Assembly: GCF_000430505.1 (NCBI RefSeq)
Contig: NZ_KE387154.1
Coordinates: forward strand, 58,530-122,529
Source: Eisenibacter elegans DSM 3317
GTDB lineage: Bacteria > Bacteroidota > Bacteroidia > Cytophagales > Microscillaceae
Length of the DNA stretch: 64,000 nt
Direction: 5' to 3'
In this document: piece by piece, positions 8,428 to 16,038 of the stretch
Layout of the letters: each line of letters begins with the position of its first letter
Position numbering within the stretch: position 1 is the stretch's first letter
The notes under the pieces: model-generated
The model's database searches: none
Told to the model about the DNA's origin: nothing
What the model saw: the letters and a program-made list of their open reading frames with translations, nothing else
Translations under genes and position numbers: made by a program

Positions 8428-9132
8428 TTAATCTACGCGTTTACGTTGTTCTTTGCTTTTTTTCTGTTCGTACACGCTTTCGGGGCGCATCCACTCGCTT
8501 TCTTTTTTATTGTATTGGAGCGAGGCGGGTTTGTTCTTGAGGTAATTGGGCAGCTCCGAAGGGCGTACCTTAGCTCCTTTTTGTAAACGACTACGGTCAT
8601 AATTCATAGGCTTGGTGGGCTGTTTGGCCTGCCAAGTGGTTTTGGCGTGGGTTGGCTTACGTATTTTGACCATTACCGCGCCTTTGAAGTTGGCCATCTG
8701 CTTGGCTTTGTTGGCTTGTTGGCGTTCGCTGTTGCTCTTTACCAAAATACGGCCTTGATAGCTTGTAGCGTCTTTATTGCTTTTCTGAATCTGTTGCTTG
8801 CGCTTTTCGAGTGAGCGGTAAGGGATGGCACCGCCGCCATATTTGGCCAAGGTGGGTTTTTGATTGCCACGCAAAGAGGGGCTTTCACGCTCCAACACAC
8901 GCTTTTTGACAGCAGTGGTGCGTTCGGCGGTATTGACCTTTTTCTGGCTATTTTGTTCGTATTTTTTACGCTGTGTGTCGTAGAATGACCCCTTCTTGGG
9001 TGATTTGAGCGGCTCTTGCGCCCAAAGTGTTGTTGTACCTAAGGCCAATATCAAGACAATTGTATTGAGCCAAGCCAATGTTTTGGGAGGGGGTAGGTAA
9101 GTTGTGAGGGAGAAATGCTTTTGAGGTGTCAT
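8428..9132 (-). CDS. Exported, very basic Lys/Arg-rich protein of unknown function
   Basis: A 234-residue protein. The N-terminal ~39 residues look like a signal peptide with an unusually long n-region ('LAWLNTIVLILALGTTTLWAQ'). The mature part is highly basic and of low hydrophobicity, full of Lys, Arg, Gln and Ser, with repeated 'KP', 'KQ' and 'KR' pairs ('RKKYEQNSQKK', 'YEQKKSKEQRKR'). It has no Cys and is probably largely disordered. Such a protein in the periplasm would be expected to bind polyanions (LPS, DNA or peptidoglycan-linked polymers), but this is inference. It follows the lipoprotein gene at 9151-9597 by 18 nt, so the two are probably co-transcribed. Confidence 0.7.
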   Translation of the reverse strand: MTPQKHFSLTTYLPPPKTLAWLNTIVLILALGTTTLWAQEPLKSPKKGSFYDTQRKKYEQNSQKKVNTAERTTAVKKRVLERESPSLRGNQKPTLAKYGGGAIPYRSLEKRKQQIQKSNKDATSYQGRILVKSNSERQQANKAKQMANFKGAVMVKIRKPTHAKTTWQAKQPTKPMNYDRSRLQKGAKVRPSELPNYLKNKPASLQYNKKESEWMRPESVYEQKKSKEQRKRVD

Positions 9133-9150
9133 TGTCAGAACGAGTTGGTG

Positions 9151-9597
9151 CTATTGTTTTTTGCTTGGATTGGGTGCTTCCTTGTAGTAATCATCTACCC
9201 CTTGAAACTGATAGGTGTGTCTACGGTTATGCTTGCCATTGATACGGTCAGTGAGGGTGATGTTTTTACCTTTCTTATACTTGTATCTGCTCTGATTGGC
9301 TAGTTTTTTACTGCCCGATACAAGTCCGGTTTTTTTATCCCTTTTGATGGTAACAAAGCTCAACTCTTCATTGATGAGATTGACACTTTCCTTGCGCAAT
9401 TCTTCAGCGCTTTTGTTGTTGGTTTCCTGTACACTTGTTGCGCCGCCTAAACCTGCGCCGCGACGAGTATAGGCCGGACATTGAGAGCGCGTCGAAGCAC
9501 AGCTTCCGAGCACGATACAAACTCCTAACGCCAAAAGTAAATGTTGGAGTATGTGTTTAGGGGTAGTATTCTGTCTTCTTCGCATATCTTCTATCAC
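9151..9597 (-). CDS. Small basic lipoprotein of unknown function
   Basis: A 148-residue protein with a signal peptide ending in a lipobox ('LGVCIVLGSC-ASTRSQ'), so the predicted lipidated Cys is near residue 32. The mature part carries 'CPAYTRRGAGLGG', a charged middle ('NKSAEELRKESVNLINEELSFVTIKRDKKTG') and a C-terminal basic, Tyr-rich tail. The start may be the ATG at 9597 or an internal Met at 9585. It is the first gene of a probable two-gene unit with the basic exported protein at 8428-9132. The unusual pairing of a basic lipoprotein with a basic exported protein suggests joint envelope work, but nothing more specific can be said. Confidence 0.7.
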   Translation of the reverse strand: MIEDMRRRQNTTPKHILQHLLLALGVCIVLGSCASTRSQCPAYTRRGAGLGGATSVQETNNKSAEELRKESVNLINEELSFVTIKRDKKTGLVSGSKKLANQSRYKYKKGKNITLTDRINGKHNRRHTYQFQGVDDYYKEAPNPSKKQ

Positions 9598-9651
9598 TAG
9601 GGTACAAAAATAATGGTTTTTTTGGGACTATAATATAAAATCGTAAAAATC

Positions 9652-10476
9652 TCACAAAAACATTAACAAACTTACGGCCATTACGGCCATCCCCACGACC
9701 ATCCCATAGATAGACAGGTGATGTTCGCCATATTCTTTGGCAGCAGGCAACAGCTCATCAATAGAAATGAACACCATAATACCCGCTACACCAGCAAACA
9801 AAACCCCAAAGGTGATGTCGTTGAATAACCAGAAAAGGAGCAAATATCCGACCAAAGCGCCCAATGGTTCGGCCAAACCTGATAGAAAAGAGTACAAGAA
9901 TGCTTTTCGTTTGCTCCCTGTAGCAAAATAAATGGGAATAGAGACAGCAATGCCCTCTGGAATGTTGTGGATAGCTATTGCGATAGCAATTGGGATGCCC
10001 AATTGGGGGTCTTTTAAGGCACTCGCAAACGTGGCCAAACCCTCGGGGAAGTTGTGGATGCCAATGGCAATGGCCGTAAAAATCCCTACTTTGAAGAGCG
10101 ATCTCCGCCGCTGATAGGCTGCAGCCTGCTCAGGATCGTCCATTGCTTCGACGGTTTGCATCTCGTGTGGGTTTTCAAACGAAGGGATGAACTTGTCAAT
10201 AAGTGCTATCAAGAGCATCCCACCAAAAAAAGAAATTACCGTAACTTGATAGCCCAAGCTTTCGCCCAGTGCTTCGGTAAGGGCTGTTTTGGCCTTCACA
10301 AAAATCTCCACAAAAGAGACATAAATCATCACTCCCGCTGAGAAGCCCAGCGCCACCGATAAAAAACGGGTATTGGTGCTCTTGGTAAAAAAGGCCATCG
10401 CGCTACCGATTCCGGTAGCTAAGCCCGCAAAAAGTGTCAATCCAAAAGCGATGAGTAGGTTGTTTGTATCAGCCAT
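9652..10476 (-). CDS. zupT: ZIP-family metal transporter (ZupT-like)
   Basis: A 274-residue inner-membrane transporter with eight predicted TM helices. The ZIP metal-site motifs are present in TM4 ('[12 protein letters not shown]') and TM5 ('[22 protein letters not shown]'), followed by '[16 protein letters not shown]', exactly as in bacterial ZupT. The loop between TM3 and TM4 is polar ('[22 protein letters not shown]') and weakly metal-binding in character. ZupT proteins import Zn2+ and other divalent cations (Fe, Mn, Co) along the gradient. It is transcribed away from the ilv-leu leader region. The start is the only ATG consistent with the family. Confidence 0.93.
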   Translation of the reverse strand: MADTNNLLIAFGLTLFAGLATGIGSAMAFFTKSTNTRFLSVALGFSAGVMIYVSFVEIFVKAKTALTEALGESLGYQVTVISFFGGMLLIALIDKFIPSFENPHEMQTVEAMDDPEQAAAYQRRRSLFKVGIFTAIAIGIHNFPEGLATFASALKDPQLGIPIAIAIAIHNIPEGIAVSIPIYFATGSKRKAFLYSFLSGLAEPLGALVGYLLLFWLFNDITFGVLFAGVAGIMVFISIDELLPAAKEYGEHHLSIYGMVVGMAVMAVSLLMFL

Positions 10477-10773
10477 TACGTTTTTTTTGCAAATTTAGCT
10501 GTCTTTTTTAGACAAACCTAAAAATTATACCAAGATTTACTTGATTTGAGGGTCTTCAACACATACATTTCCCAAGCCAGTTTTGATTGGGTATTTCTGC
10601 CAAGTTCTCCGTGCTAACATTTGTCGGGAGGCTTGTCTGTAGCGGCATTTGTCCGAAACGTGATTAACAACACGAAGTTGCAGGCCTCCTTATCCTTAAA
10701 TAACAACGACCAAAGGCATATTGAGGCTAACGGAGCGTATTGGCAAATAATCCACTGCATTTCAGAACAATGT

Positions 10774-10804
10774 TTTGCTAATATTTTGAAGATAAATAGA
10801 TTTG
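10774..10804 (+). promoter_or_regulatory. Promoter of the ilv-leu operon (Bacteroidota consensus)
   Basis: TTTG at 10774-10777, then exactly 19 nt, then TAGATTTG at 10797-10804: a perfect match to the Bacteroidota sigma-ABfr consensus TTTG-N19-TAnnTTTG. The predicted start of transcription is near 10811. No gene on this strand lies between it and the leader peptide at 10995, which gives a 5' leader of ~355 nt before ilvE. I see no protein-coding gene in 10477-10994. Confidence 0.72.
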
Positions 10805-10820
10805 CTATCTTATTTCACTT

Positions 10821-10868
10821 TTTTTATCAGAAAAATACAATTCAACCATCTTTTTACCAGAAATGTAC
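10821..10868 (+). repeat. Two 18-bp direct repeats 30 nt apart just downstream of the ilv promoter
   Basis: TTTTTATCAGAAAAATAC (10821-10838) and TTTTTACCAGAAATGTAC (10851-10868) agree at 15 of 18 positions and are spaced by exactly 30 bp, close to three helical turns. They lie about +10 to +58 relative to the predicted transcription start, a place where a repressor could act. This is a candidate operator only. Confidence 0.4.
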
Positions 10869-10994
10869 TAAAAAAACTGCGTCGGATTTGATAAGCAGAA
10901 TTTTATTTTCCAAATTCGTTTCATCAAAGCCCAAACACTAGGCTTGATACCTCACTCAAAAACATTTTACACAAGCCCCAAGCTTGCCAAGATT

Positions 10995-11057
10995 ATGTCT
11001 CCAATTCATACCCTCGTCGTACTACTCTACGTCATTATCATTCCACTTCGGGGATGA
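10995..11057 (+). CDS. ilv-leu leader peptide (transcription attenuation)
   Basis: A 20-codon ORF, MSPIHTLVVLLYVIIIPLRG, ending in TGA. Eleven of 20 residues are Leu, Val or Ile, packed as LVVLL and VIII, with a Thr just before. This is the composition expected of a leader peptide controlling an operon for exactly these three amino acids. It sits 111 nt before ilvE, downstream of a consensus promoter, and its stop codon is directly followed by mutually exclusive antiterminator and terminator hairpins. No Shine-Dalgarno sequence is seen, which is normal for Bacteroidota. Ribosomes that finish the peptide would cover the antiterminator strand and allow termination. Stalling for lack of charged Leu/Val/Ile tRNA in the first block would free it. 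The peptide itself probably has no function. Confidence 0.82.
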   Translation: MSPIHTLVVLLYVIIIPLRG

Positions 11058-11102
11058 GAGAGGGTTCAGCGTACCACATACTAAAGCCACATTTCTCACC
11101 CC
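11050..11102 (+). promoter_or_regulatory. Antiterminator pairing of the ilv-leu attenuator
   Basis: GGGG-A-TGAG at 11050-11058 (overlapping the leader peptide stop codon) can pair with CTCACCCC at 11095-11102, giving eight pairs with one bulged A. The 3' strand contains the 5' arm ACCCC of the downstream terminator, so the two structures exclude each other. Confidence 0.62.
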
Positions 11103-11127
11103 ACCTACACAAAGGCGGGGTTTTTTT
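11098..11127 (+). terminator. Attenuator terminator in front of ilvE
   Basis: The stem ACCCC-A-CCT / AGG-C-GGGGT with one A-C mismatch and an ACACAA loop is followed directly by seven T residues, 40 nt before the ilvE start. An intrinsic terminator between promoter and first structural gene is the hallmark of attenuation. Confidence 0.82.
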
Positions 11128-11167
11128 ATAGCCAATCAACAACTATTCACCTAAATACGAAGCACTT

Positions 11168-12058
11168 ATGGCTTATTTTGACGAGAATACCCTCATCTAC
11201 CACGACGGCCAGTGGCTGGAGGCTACGGCAGCGGTTACGGGCTTATATTCGCAGTCGCTACACTATGGCTATGCTGTTTTTGAGGGCATACGCGCCTATG
11301 CGACCGAATCCGGCCCACTGATTTTCAAGGCCGAAGCGCACTATCGCCGCTTACAACACTCGGCTGCCCGGCTGCATATCCCTTGCAAATACAGTGTCGA
11401 AGAGCTGACGGCCATCACCTACACACTACTCGAAAAAAACAAGCTCAGCGATGCCTACATCCGCCCGCTCTTGTATGTGAGGATGCCCAATATGGGGCTG
11501 AAGCCTTCGGCAGAGGCCAATCTGCTGATAGTGGCTTGGCAATGGGGCAAGTACTTGGGAGACAAACTACTGCATATGACACTTTCGCCCTATGAGCGCC
11601 CCAATCCCAAGGCTTTTCATATCGATGCCAAGGCATCGGGGCATTATGTCAACTCCATCACAGCTTCGTTTGAGGCACAACAACGCGGCTTCGACGAAGC
11701 GCTCCTGCTGGATGCGCAGGGATTTGTGGCCGAAGCGCCGGGCGCCAATTTCTTTATGGAAAAAGATGGCCGCCTGCTCACTCCTACTACCGACAACATC
11801 CTCAACGGCATCACCCGACAAACCATCATCGAGCTAGCGCAACAGCGCAACATCCCTGTAGAAGAGTGCCGCATCCGTCCTGAAGAAATTCTCCAAGCCG
11901 ATAGTGCCTTCCTCACTGGCACTGCCGCCGAGATAGCCCCCATTGGCGCTTTTGAAAACTATACCTTTCCCAAAAGCTTTGACCAATCCCTCGGGGCGGT
12001 CTTGTATGCAGACTTCCTACAATTGGTCAGACAACAACCCCAAATGCAAACCATATGA
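11168..12058 (+). CDS. ilvE: Branched-chain amino acid aminotransferase
   Basis: A 296-residue class IV PLP aminotransferase that interconverts Leu, Ile and Val with their 2-oxo acids, using glutamate/2-oxoglutarate. Visible family features are '[14 protein letters not shown]' (~31-44), the PLP lysine K155 in '[12 protein letters not shown]', '[23 protein letters not shown]' (~174-196) with the cofactor-binding Glu, and '[11 protein letters not shown]' near the C-terminus. The length is typical (~295-310). It is the first structural gene of the ilv-leu operon, preceded by the attenuator. Its stop overlaps the ilvD start (ATGA), which implies translational coupling. Confidence 0.95.
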   Translation: MAYFDENTLIYHDGQWLEATAAVTGLYSQSLHYGYAVFEGIRAYATESGPLIFKAEAHYRRLQHSAARLHIPCKYSVEELTAITYTLLEKNKLSDAYIRPLLYVRMPNMGLKPSAEANLLIVAWQWGKYLGDKLLHMTLSPYERPNPKAFHIDAKASGHYVNSITASFEAQQRGFDEALLLDAQGFVAEAPGANFFMEKDGRLLTPTTDNILNGITRQTIIELAQQRNIPVEECRIRPEEILQADSAFLTGTAAEIAPIGAFENYTFPKSFDQSLGAVLYADFLQLVRQQPQMQTI

Positions 12059-13731
12059 AACCAAAGCTGAATAAATACAGCGCCATTTACACCCAAAACC
12101 CCAACCAACCGGCCTCGCAGGCAATGCTCTACGGAGCCGGATTACAGGAGGAGGATTTTGACAAAGCCCAAATAGGAGTAGGCAGTACCGGCTACGAAGG
12201 CAATACCTGCAATATGCACCTAGATGCGCTGGCCGATAATATCAAGGCTGGTGTCAAAGCCCAAGACTTGGTCGCCTTTCGATTCAATACCATTGGGGTC
12301 AGCGATGGCATCACCAACGGTACCGACGGGATGCGCTACTCCTTGGTCTCTCGTGAGGTGATTGCCGACTCTATCGAGACCATCGTCGGCGCACATTATT
12401 ATGATGGCCTGGTAATGGTCGCAGGATGCGACAAAAATATGCCCGCCTCCGTGATGGCGATGGCACGCCTCAACCGCCCCTCGCTGATGGTCTATGGAGG
12501 GACTATCGCCGCCGGCAACTACGAAGGCCGCCCGCTCAATATTGTCTCGGCTTTTGAGGCTTGGGGCGAAGCCAATGCCGGTAAAATTACACCCGAAGCG
12601 TTCAAACAAATCGTCAAACACGCCTGCCCCGGGCCCGGCGCTTGCGGCGGAATGTATACGGCCAACACGATGGCTGCGGCTATCGAAGCCCTCGGAATGG
12701 CGCTGCCTTATAGCTCTTCAGCTCCGGCACTAAGCCCCGAAAAACAGCAAGAATGCGCGCAGGTGGGCAAGCACATCCACGAACTACTCGTGCAAGACCT
12801 CAAGCCCTCAGACATTATGACCAAGGAGGCTTTTGAAAATGCCCTGACGGTCATCATCGCGCTAGGTGGCTCTACCAATGCCGTGCTGCATATGATTGCC
12901 TTGGCCCAAGAAATCGGTGTAGCGCTCAGCTTGAATGACTTTCAGCGGATGAGCGACAAAACGCCGCTTTTGGCCGATATGAAACCGAGTGGGCGATACC
13001 TAATGGAAGACCTGCACGCCATCGGTGGCACGCCCGCCCTGATGAAGATGCTCCTCAAAGCAGGAAGACTACACGGGCACTGCCGCACGGTTACGGGACG
13101 TACCTTGGCCGAAAATCTAGCCCAAGTACCTGACCTAGCCGAAGGACAAACCCTCATCCGCCCGCTCGAACAACCCGTAAAAGCCACCGGACACTTGCAG
13201 ATTCTATATGGCAACCTAGCGCCTAACGGTGCGGTGGCTAAAATTACAGGCAAAGAAGGGGAGTATTTTGAGGGAGAAGCCATTGTGTTTGACTCGGAGC
13301 AGGCGCTGAACGAGGGGCTGCAAGCCGGCCTCATCAAACCCGGGCAGGTCGTCGTCATTCGCTATGTAGGCCCCAAGGGCGCTCCCGGAATGCCCGAAAT
13401 GCTCAAACCAACTGCTGCCATTGTAGGCGCCGGGCTGGGCGACAAGGTAGCCCTGATTACGGATGGGCGTTTCTCGGGTGGTACACACGGCTTTGTGGTG
13501 GGGCATATCACCCCCGAAGCCCAAGTAGGAGGGCCGCTGGCCTTGGTGCAAAACGGCGACCGCATCATCATTGATGTCAGAGGGCGTAAGCTCAGTTTGC
13601 AAATTGGGGAAGAGACCCTTGCCACACGCCAAAAAGCTTGGCAAAGCCCACCACTCAAAGTCCAAAAAGGTGTCCTCTATAAATATGCTCAAAATGTCAA
13701 CAGCGCAGACAAGGGCTGTACGACAAGCTAA
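12055..13731 (+). CDS. ilvD: Dihydroxy-acid dehydratase
   Basis: A 558-residue IlvD/Edd-family Fe-S dehydratase that converts 2,3-dihydroxy-isovalerate and 2,3-dihydroxy-3-methylvalerate to the 2-oxo acids. The cluster-ligand motifs are present: '[13 protein letters not shown]', '[15 protein letters not shown]' and '[16 protein letters not shown]'. The C-terminal '[23 protein letters not shown]' is also family-typical, and the length is as expected (~555-560). The start overlaps the ilvE stop by 4 nt. A 185-nt AT-rich gap with repeated AGTCA motifs follows before ilvB. Confidence 0.96.
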   Translation: MKPKLNKYSAIYTQNPNQPASQAMLYGAGLQEEDFDKAQIGVGSTGYEGNTCNMHLDALADNIKAGVKAQDLVAFRFNTIGVSDGITNGTDGMRYSLVSREVIADSIETIVGAHYYDGLVMVAGCDKNMPASVMAMARLNRPSLMVYGGTIAAGNYEGRPLNIVSAFEAWGEANAGKITPEAFKQIVKHACPGPGACGGMYTANTMAAAIEALGMALPYSSSAPALSPEKQQECAQVGKHIHELLVQDLKPSDIMTKEAFENALTVIIALGGSTNAVLHMIALAQEIGVALSLNDFQRMSDKTPLLADMKPSGRYLMEDLHAIGGTPALMKMLLKAGRLHGHCRTVTGRTLAENLAQVPDLAEGQTLIRPLEQPVKATGHLQILYGNLAPNGAVAKITGKEGEYFEGEAIVFDSEQALNEGLQAGLIKPGQVVVIRYVGPKGAPGMPEMLKPTAAIVGAGLGDKVALITDGRFSGGTHGFVVGHITPEAQVGGPLALVQNGDRIIIDVRGRKLSLQIGEETLATRQKAWQSPPLKVQKGVLYKYAQNVNSADKGCTTS

Positions 13732-13748
13732 AAAAATTTATACGGATT

Positions 13749-13894
13749 CTGACCATTGGTCACTTTTTAAAAAAATAGTCAGTTTTTAGTCAAAAAGTCA
13801 GCCGACTTGTCGACACAATCCAATAAAGTTTTATACATTTACTGACCGTTAGTCAGTTTATATCAAATAAGTCAGCCTTTATACTTAAAGTCAG
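13749..13894 (+). promoter_or_regulatory. AGTCA motif cluster in the ilvD-ilvB gap (candidate operator)
   Basis: This AT-rich gap contains two inverted repeats: CTGACCATTGGTCA (13749-13762) and CTGAC-CGTTA-GTCAG (13842-13856). AGTCA occurs six times, at 13777, 13788, 13796, 13851, 13870 and 13889. The last three copies are exactly 19 bp apart. The two palindromes share TGACCRTTRGTCA. I see no promoter consensus and no leader ORF here. The arrangement suggests binding sites for a dimeric regulator, but the protein is not identifiable from this window. Confidence 0.45.
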
Positions 13895-13916
13895 CAATTA
13901 CAAACCCATTCATATT

Positions 13917-15644
13917 ATGGAACGAGATTCAGCATCATCTGCCTCCCAAGCGCCTCCCCTGTCCCTTTCGGGTGCGGAGGCTGTCATAGAAAGCCTGATA
14001 ACCGAGCAAGTGGCGGTGATTTTTGGCTATCCCGGGGGGGCGATTATGCCCATCTACGACGCGCTGTACCTCCGCCAAGAGGAGATTCGGCACGTACTCG
14101 TACGTCACGAACAGTGTGCCGTTCACGCCGCACAGGGCTATGCCCGTGCTTCGGGCAAGGTGACGGTATGTTTTGCCACCTCTGGCCCGGGCGCTACCAA
14201 CCTCGTTACGGGCTTGGCCGATGCCTTGGCCGACTCCACCCCCTTGGTCTGTATCACGGGGCAGGTAGCCTCGCCATTACTAGGCACGGATGCTTTTCAG
14301 GAGACGGATATTCTGGGGCTGACAACTGCTGTTACCAAATGGAACTACCTGATTACGGATGTAAGCGAAATTCCCGAAATCTTAGCCAAGGCCTTTTATA
14401 TTGCCCGCAGTGGCAGACCCGGGCCGGTATTGATTGATATTGCCAAAGATGCTCAAGTAGCTAAGCACCCCTATCAATATGCCCCCTGCCATCGGGTACA
14501 AGGCTATCAGCCGGTGCCCAAAGCAAGCGCAGAGCAACTGGCCGCCGCCGCCGCCCTCATCAACCAAGCCGAGCGTCCGATGATTTTGGCCGGGCAGGGC
14601 ATTATCCTCTCCGGTGCAGAGGAAGCCCTGCAACAACTGGCCGAAAAAAGCGGGATTCCGGTAGCCTGTACCCTTTTGGGGCTCTCGTGTATGCCCGTAG
14701 GACATCCGCTCTATGTTGGAATGTTGGGAATGCACGGCAACTATGGCCCTAATATCAAAACCAATGAGTGTGATTTGATTATCGGTATCGGAATGCGCTT
14801 CGACGACCGTGTTACGGGGAGGGTATCCGATTATGCGACAGCAGCCAAAATCATCCATATTGATATCGACGCTGCCGAACACGGCAAAATCATCCACCCG
14901 GATGTGTCGCTGGTAGCCGATGCACACGAGGCCATTCAAGCCCTGCTGCCCTTGGTACAGCCGCGCCAACACGAGGCCTGGCGGCAATCGTTTAGAGAAG
15001 CCGACCTGAAAGAATACCAAAAAGTAATTGACCGCAGCATACACCCCCAAGCCGGTCCGCTGACTATGGCCGAAGTAGTGCACCAACTCTCGGAAATAAG
15101 CAAGGGCAAAGCCCTCATTGTCAGTGATGTAGGTCAGCATCAAATGGCTGCCGCACGCTACTATGCTTTTCAGGACAGCCGCAGCCATATCACCTCTGGC
15201 GGCATCGGCACGATGGGTTTTGCGATTCCGGCGGCCTTGGGTGCTGCTATGGGTGCTCCTCACCGTCAGGTATGCTGTATTGTAGGCGATGGCGGCTTTC
15301 AGATGACAATGCAGGAGCTGGCCACCATTGCCCAAGAAGAAGTTCCGGTCAAAATCATCTTGCTCAACAATGGCTTCTTAGGAATGGTGCGCCAATGGCA
15401 AGAGCTGTTTTTTGAAAACCGCTACTCTTTTACGACGATGAAAAACCCCGACTTTGTGGCACTTGGCCAAGCCTTTGGCCTCAAGTCTTGGCGGATAGAC
15501 AACCGCGAAAGCCTCCCCATCGCCCTCAAACACCTGATGGCGCTGCCACAGGCTGCCCTGCTAGAGGTGGTCGTTGCGCAGGAAGAGAATGTATTCCCGA
15601 TGATTGCCTCAGGCAAGTCAGTAGCCGAAATATCGCTCGGATAA
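13917..15644 (+). CDS. ilvB: Acetolactate synthase large (catalytic) subunit
   Basis: A 575-residue ThDP enzyme that joins two pyruvates (acetolactate) or pyruvate and 2-oxobutyrate (acetohydroxybutyrate). The ThDP-activating Glu is in 'VLVRHEQCAVHAAQGYARASG' near the N-terminus. The ThDP-Mg motif is 'CIVGDGGFQMTMQELATIAQEEVPVKIILLNNGFLGMVRQW' in the last third, whose GMVRQWQ(E)LFF segment is diagnostic for true AHAS. The central FAD-type domain 'GPNIKTNECDLIIGIGMRFDDRVTGR' is intact, and the length is normal. The next gene is the short small subunit, 70 nt later. Confidence 0.96.
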   Translation: MERDSASSASQAPPLSLSGAEAVIESLITEQVAVIFGYPGGAIMPIYDALYLRQEEIRHVLVRHEQCAVHAAQGYARASGKVTVCFATSGPGATNLVTGLADALADSTPLVCITGQVASPLLGTDAFQETDILGLTTAVTKWNYLITDVSEIPEILAKAFYIARSGRPGPVLIDIAKDAQVAKHPYQYAPCHRVQGYQPVPKASAEQLAAAAALINQAERPMILAGQGIILSGAEEALQQLAEKSGIPVACTLLGLSCMPVGHPLYVGMLGMHGNYGPNIKTNECDLIIGIGMRFDDRVTGRVSDYATAAKIIHIDIDAAEHGKIIHPDVSLVADAHEAIQALLPLVQPRQHEAWRQSFREADLKEYQKVIDRSIHPQAGPLTMAEVVHQLSEISKGKALIVSDVGQHQMAAARYYAFQDSRSHITSGGIGTMGFAIPAALGAAMGAPHRQVCCIVGDGGFQMTMQELATIAQEEVPVKIILLNNGFLGMVRQWQELFFENRYSFTTMKNPDFVALGQAFGLKSWRIDNRESLPIALKHLMALPQAALLEVVVAQEENVFPMIASGKSVAEISLG

Positions 15645-15714
15645 GGGGGATTGACGATTTCATACCCTCTACTCCACAGACACAAAAACGCATTCACCAT
15701 AAAACAAAAGCCCT

Positions 15715-15999
15715 ATGAACAACGCCCCACTTTCTTGTTCCATTCTGCTAGAGCAGCGTGTAGAGCTAATCAACCGCATCTTGATGATTTTGAATCGCCG
15801 CCGCATCGCTGTACAGGCTTTTGCGGCACACACAGACGAGCAACAACGCTACCGCTTGGAGCTGACCATCACGACCACTGAGGCACTTGCCCAAAGCACT
15901 ATGCGCCAAATTCGCAAGCAAATCGGTGTGATGAGTGTCTTGCTGACCTTGGCGCAGCCCCAAGAAAAAAGTGCGCTCAAGGCGCTACAACCTTTTTAA
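15715..15999 (+). CDS. ilvN: Acetolactate synthase small subunit, short IlvM-like type
   Basis: A 94-residue protein made of a single ACT-like domain, the regulatory partner of IlvB. The segment 'EQRVELINRILMILNRRRIAVQAF' aligns with the first strand-loop-helix of the ACT fold, and 'RYRLELTITTTEALAQSTMRQIRKQIGVMSV' with the second half. The usual 'N-x-PGVL' turn that binds valine in IlvH/IlvN is replaced (no Pro-Gly). The whole protein is nearer in layout to enterobacterial IlvM, the subunit of the valine-insensitive isozyme, than to the ~160-residue IlvH. It probably activates IlvB but may give weak or no valine inhibition; this is inference. Confidence 0.85.
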   Translation: MNNAPLSCSILLEQRVELINRILMILNRRRIAVQAFAAHTDEQQRYRLELTITTTEALAQSTMRQIRKQIGVMSVLLTLAQPQEKSALKALQPF

Positions 16000-16038
16000 T
16001 CAAATACCAACCCCCTTTATCATACACATCTTACGATT

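Noticed and set aside
10621-10941. 106-residue plus-strand ORF in the region before the ilv-leu leader
   Set aside because: It spans the ilv promoter and is AT-rich with biased low-complexity composition, no family likeness, and no start signal; more likely non-coding leader/upstream DNA.
10995-11127. T-box, SAM or other riboswitch in front of ilvE
   Set aside because: No T-box motif or conserved riboswitch core is visible; the leader ORF with Leu/Val/Ile codons and the terminator/antiterminator pair explain the region better.
14382-15335. 317-residue ORF antisense to ilvB
   Set aside because: Lies wholly within the ilvB gene on the other strand; a by-product of the GC-rich codon use there, with no domain likeness.
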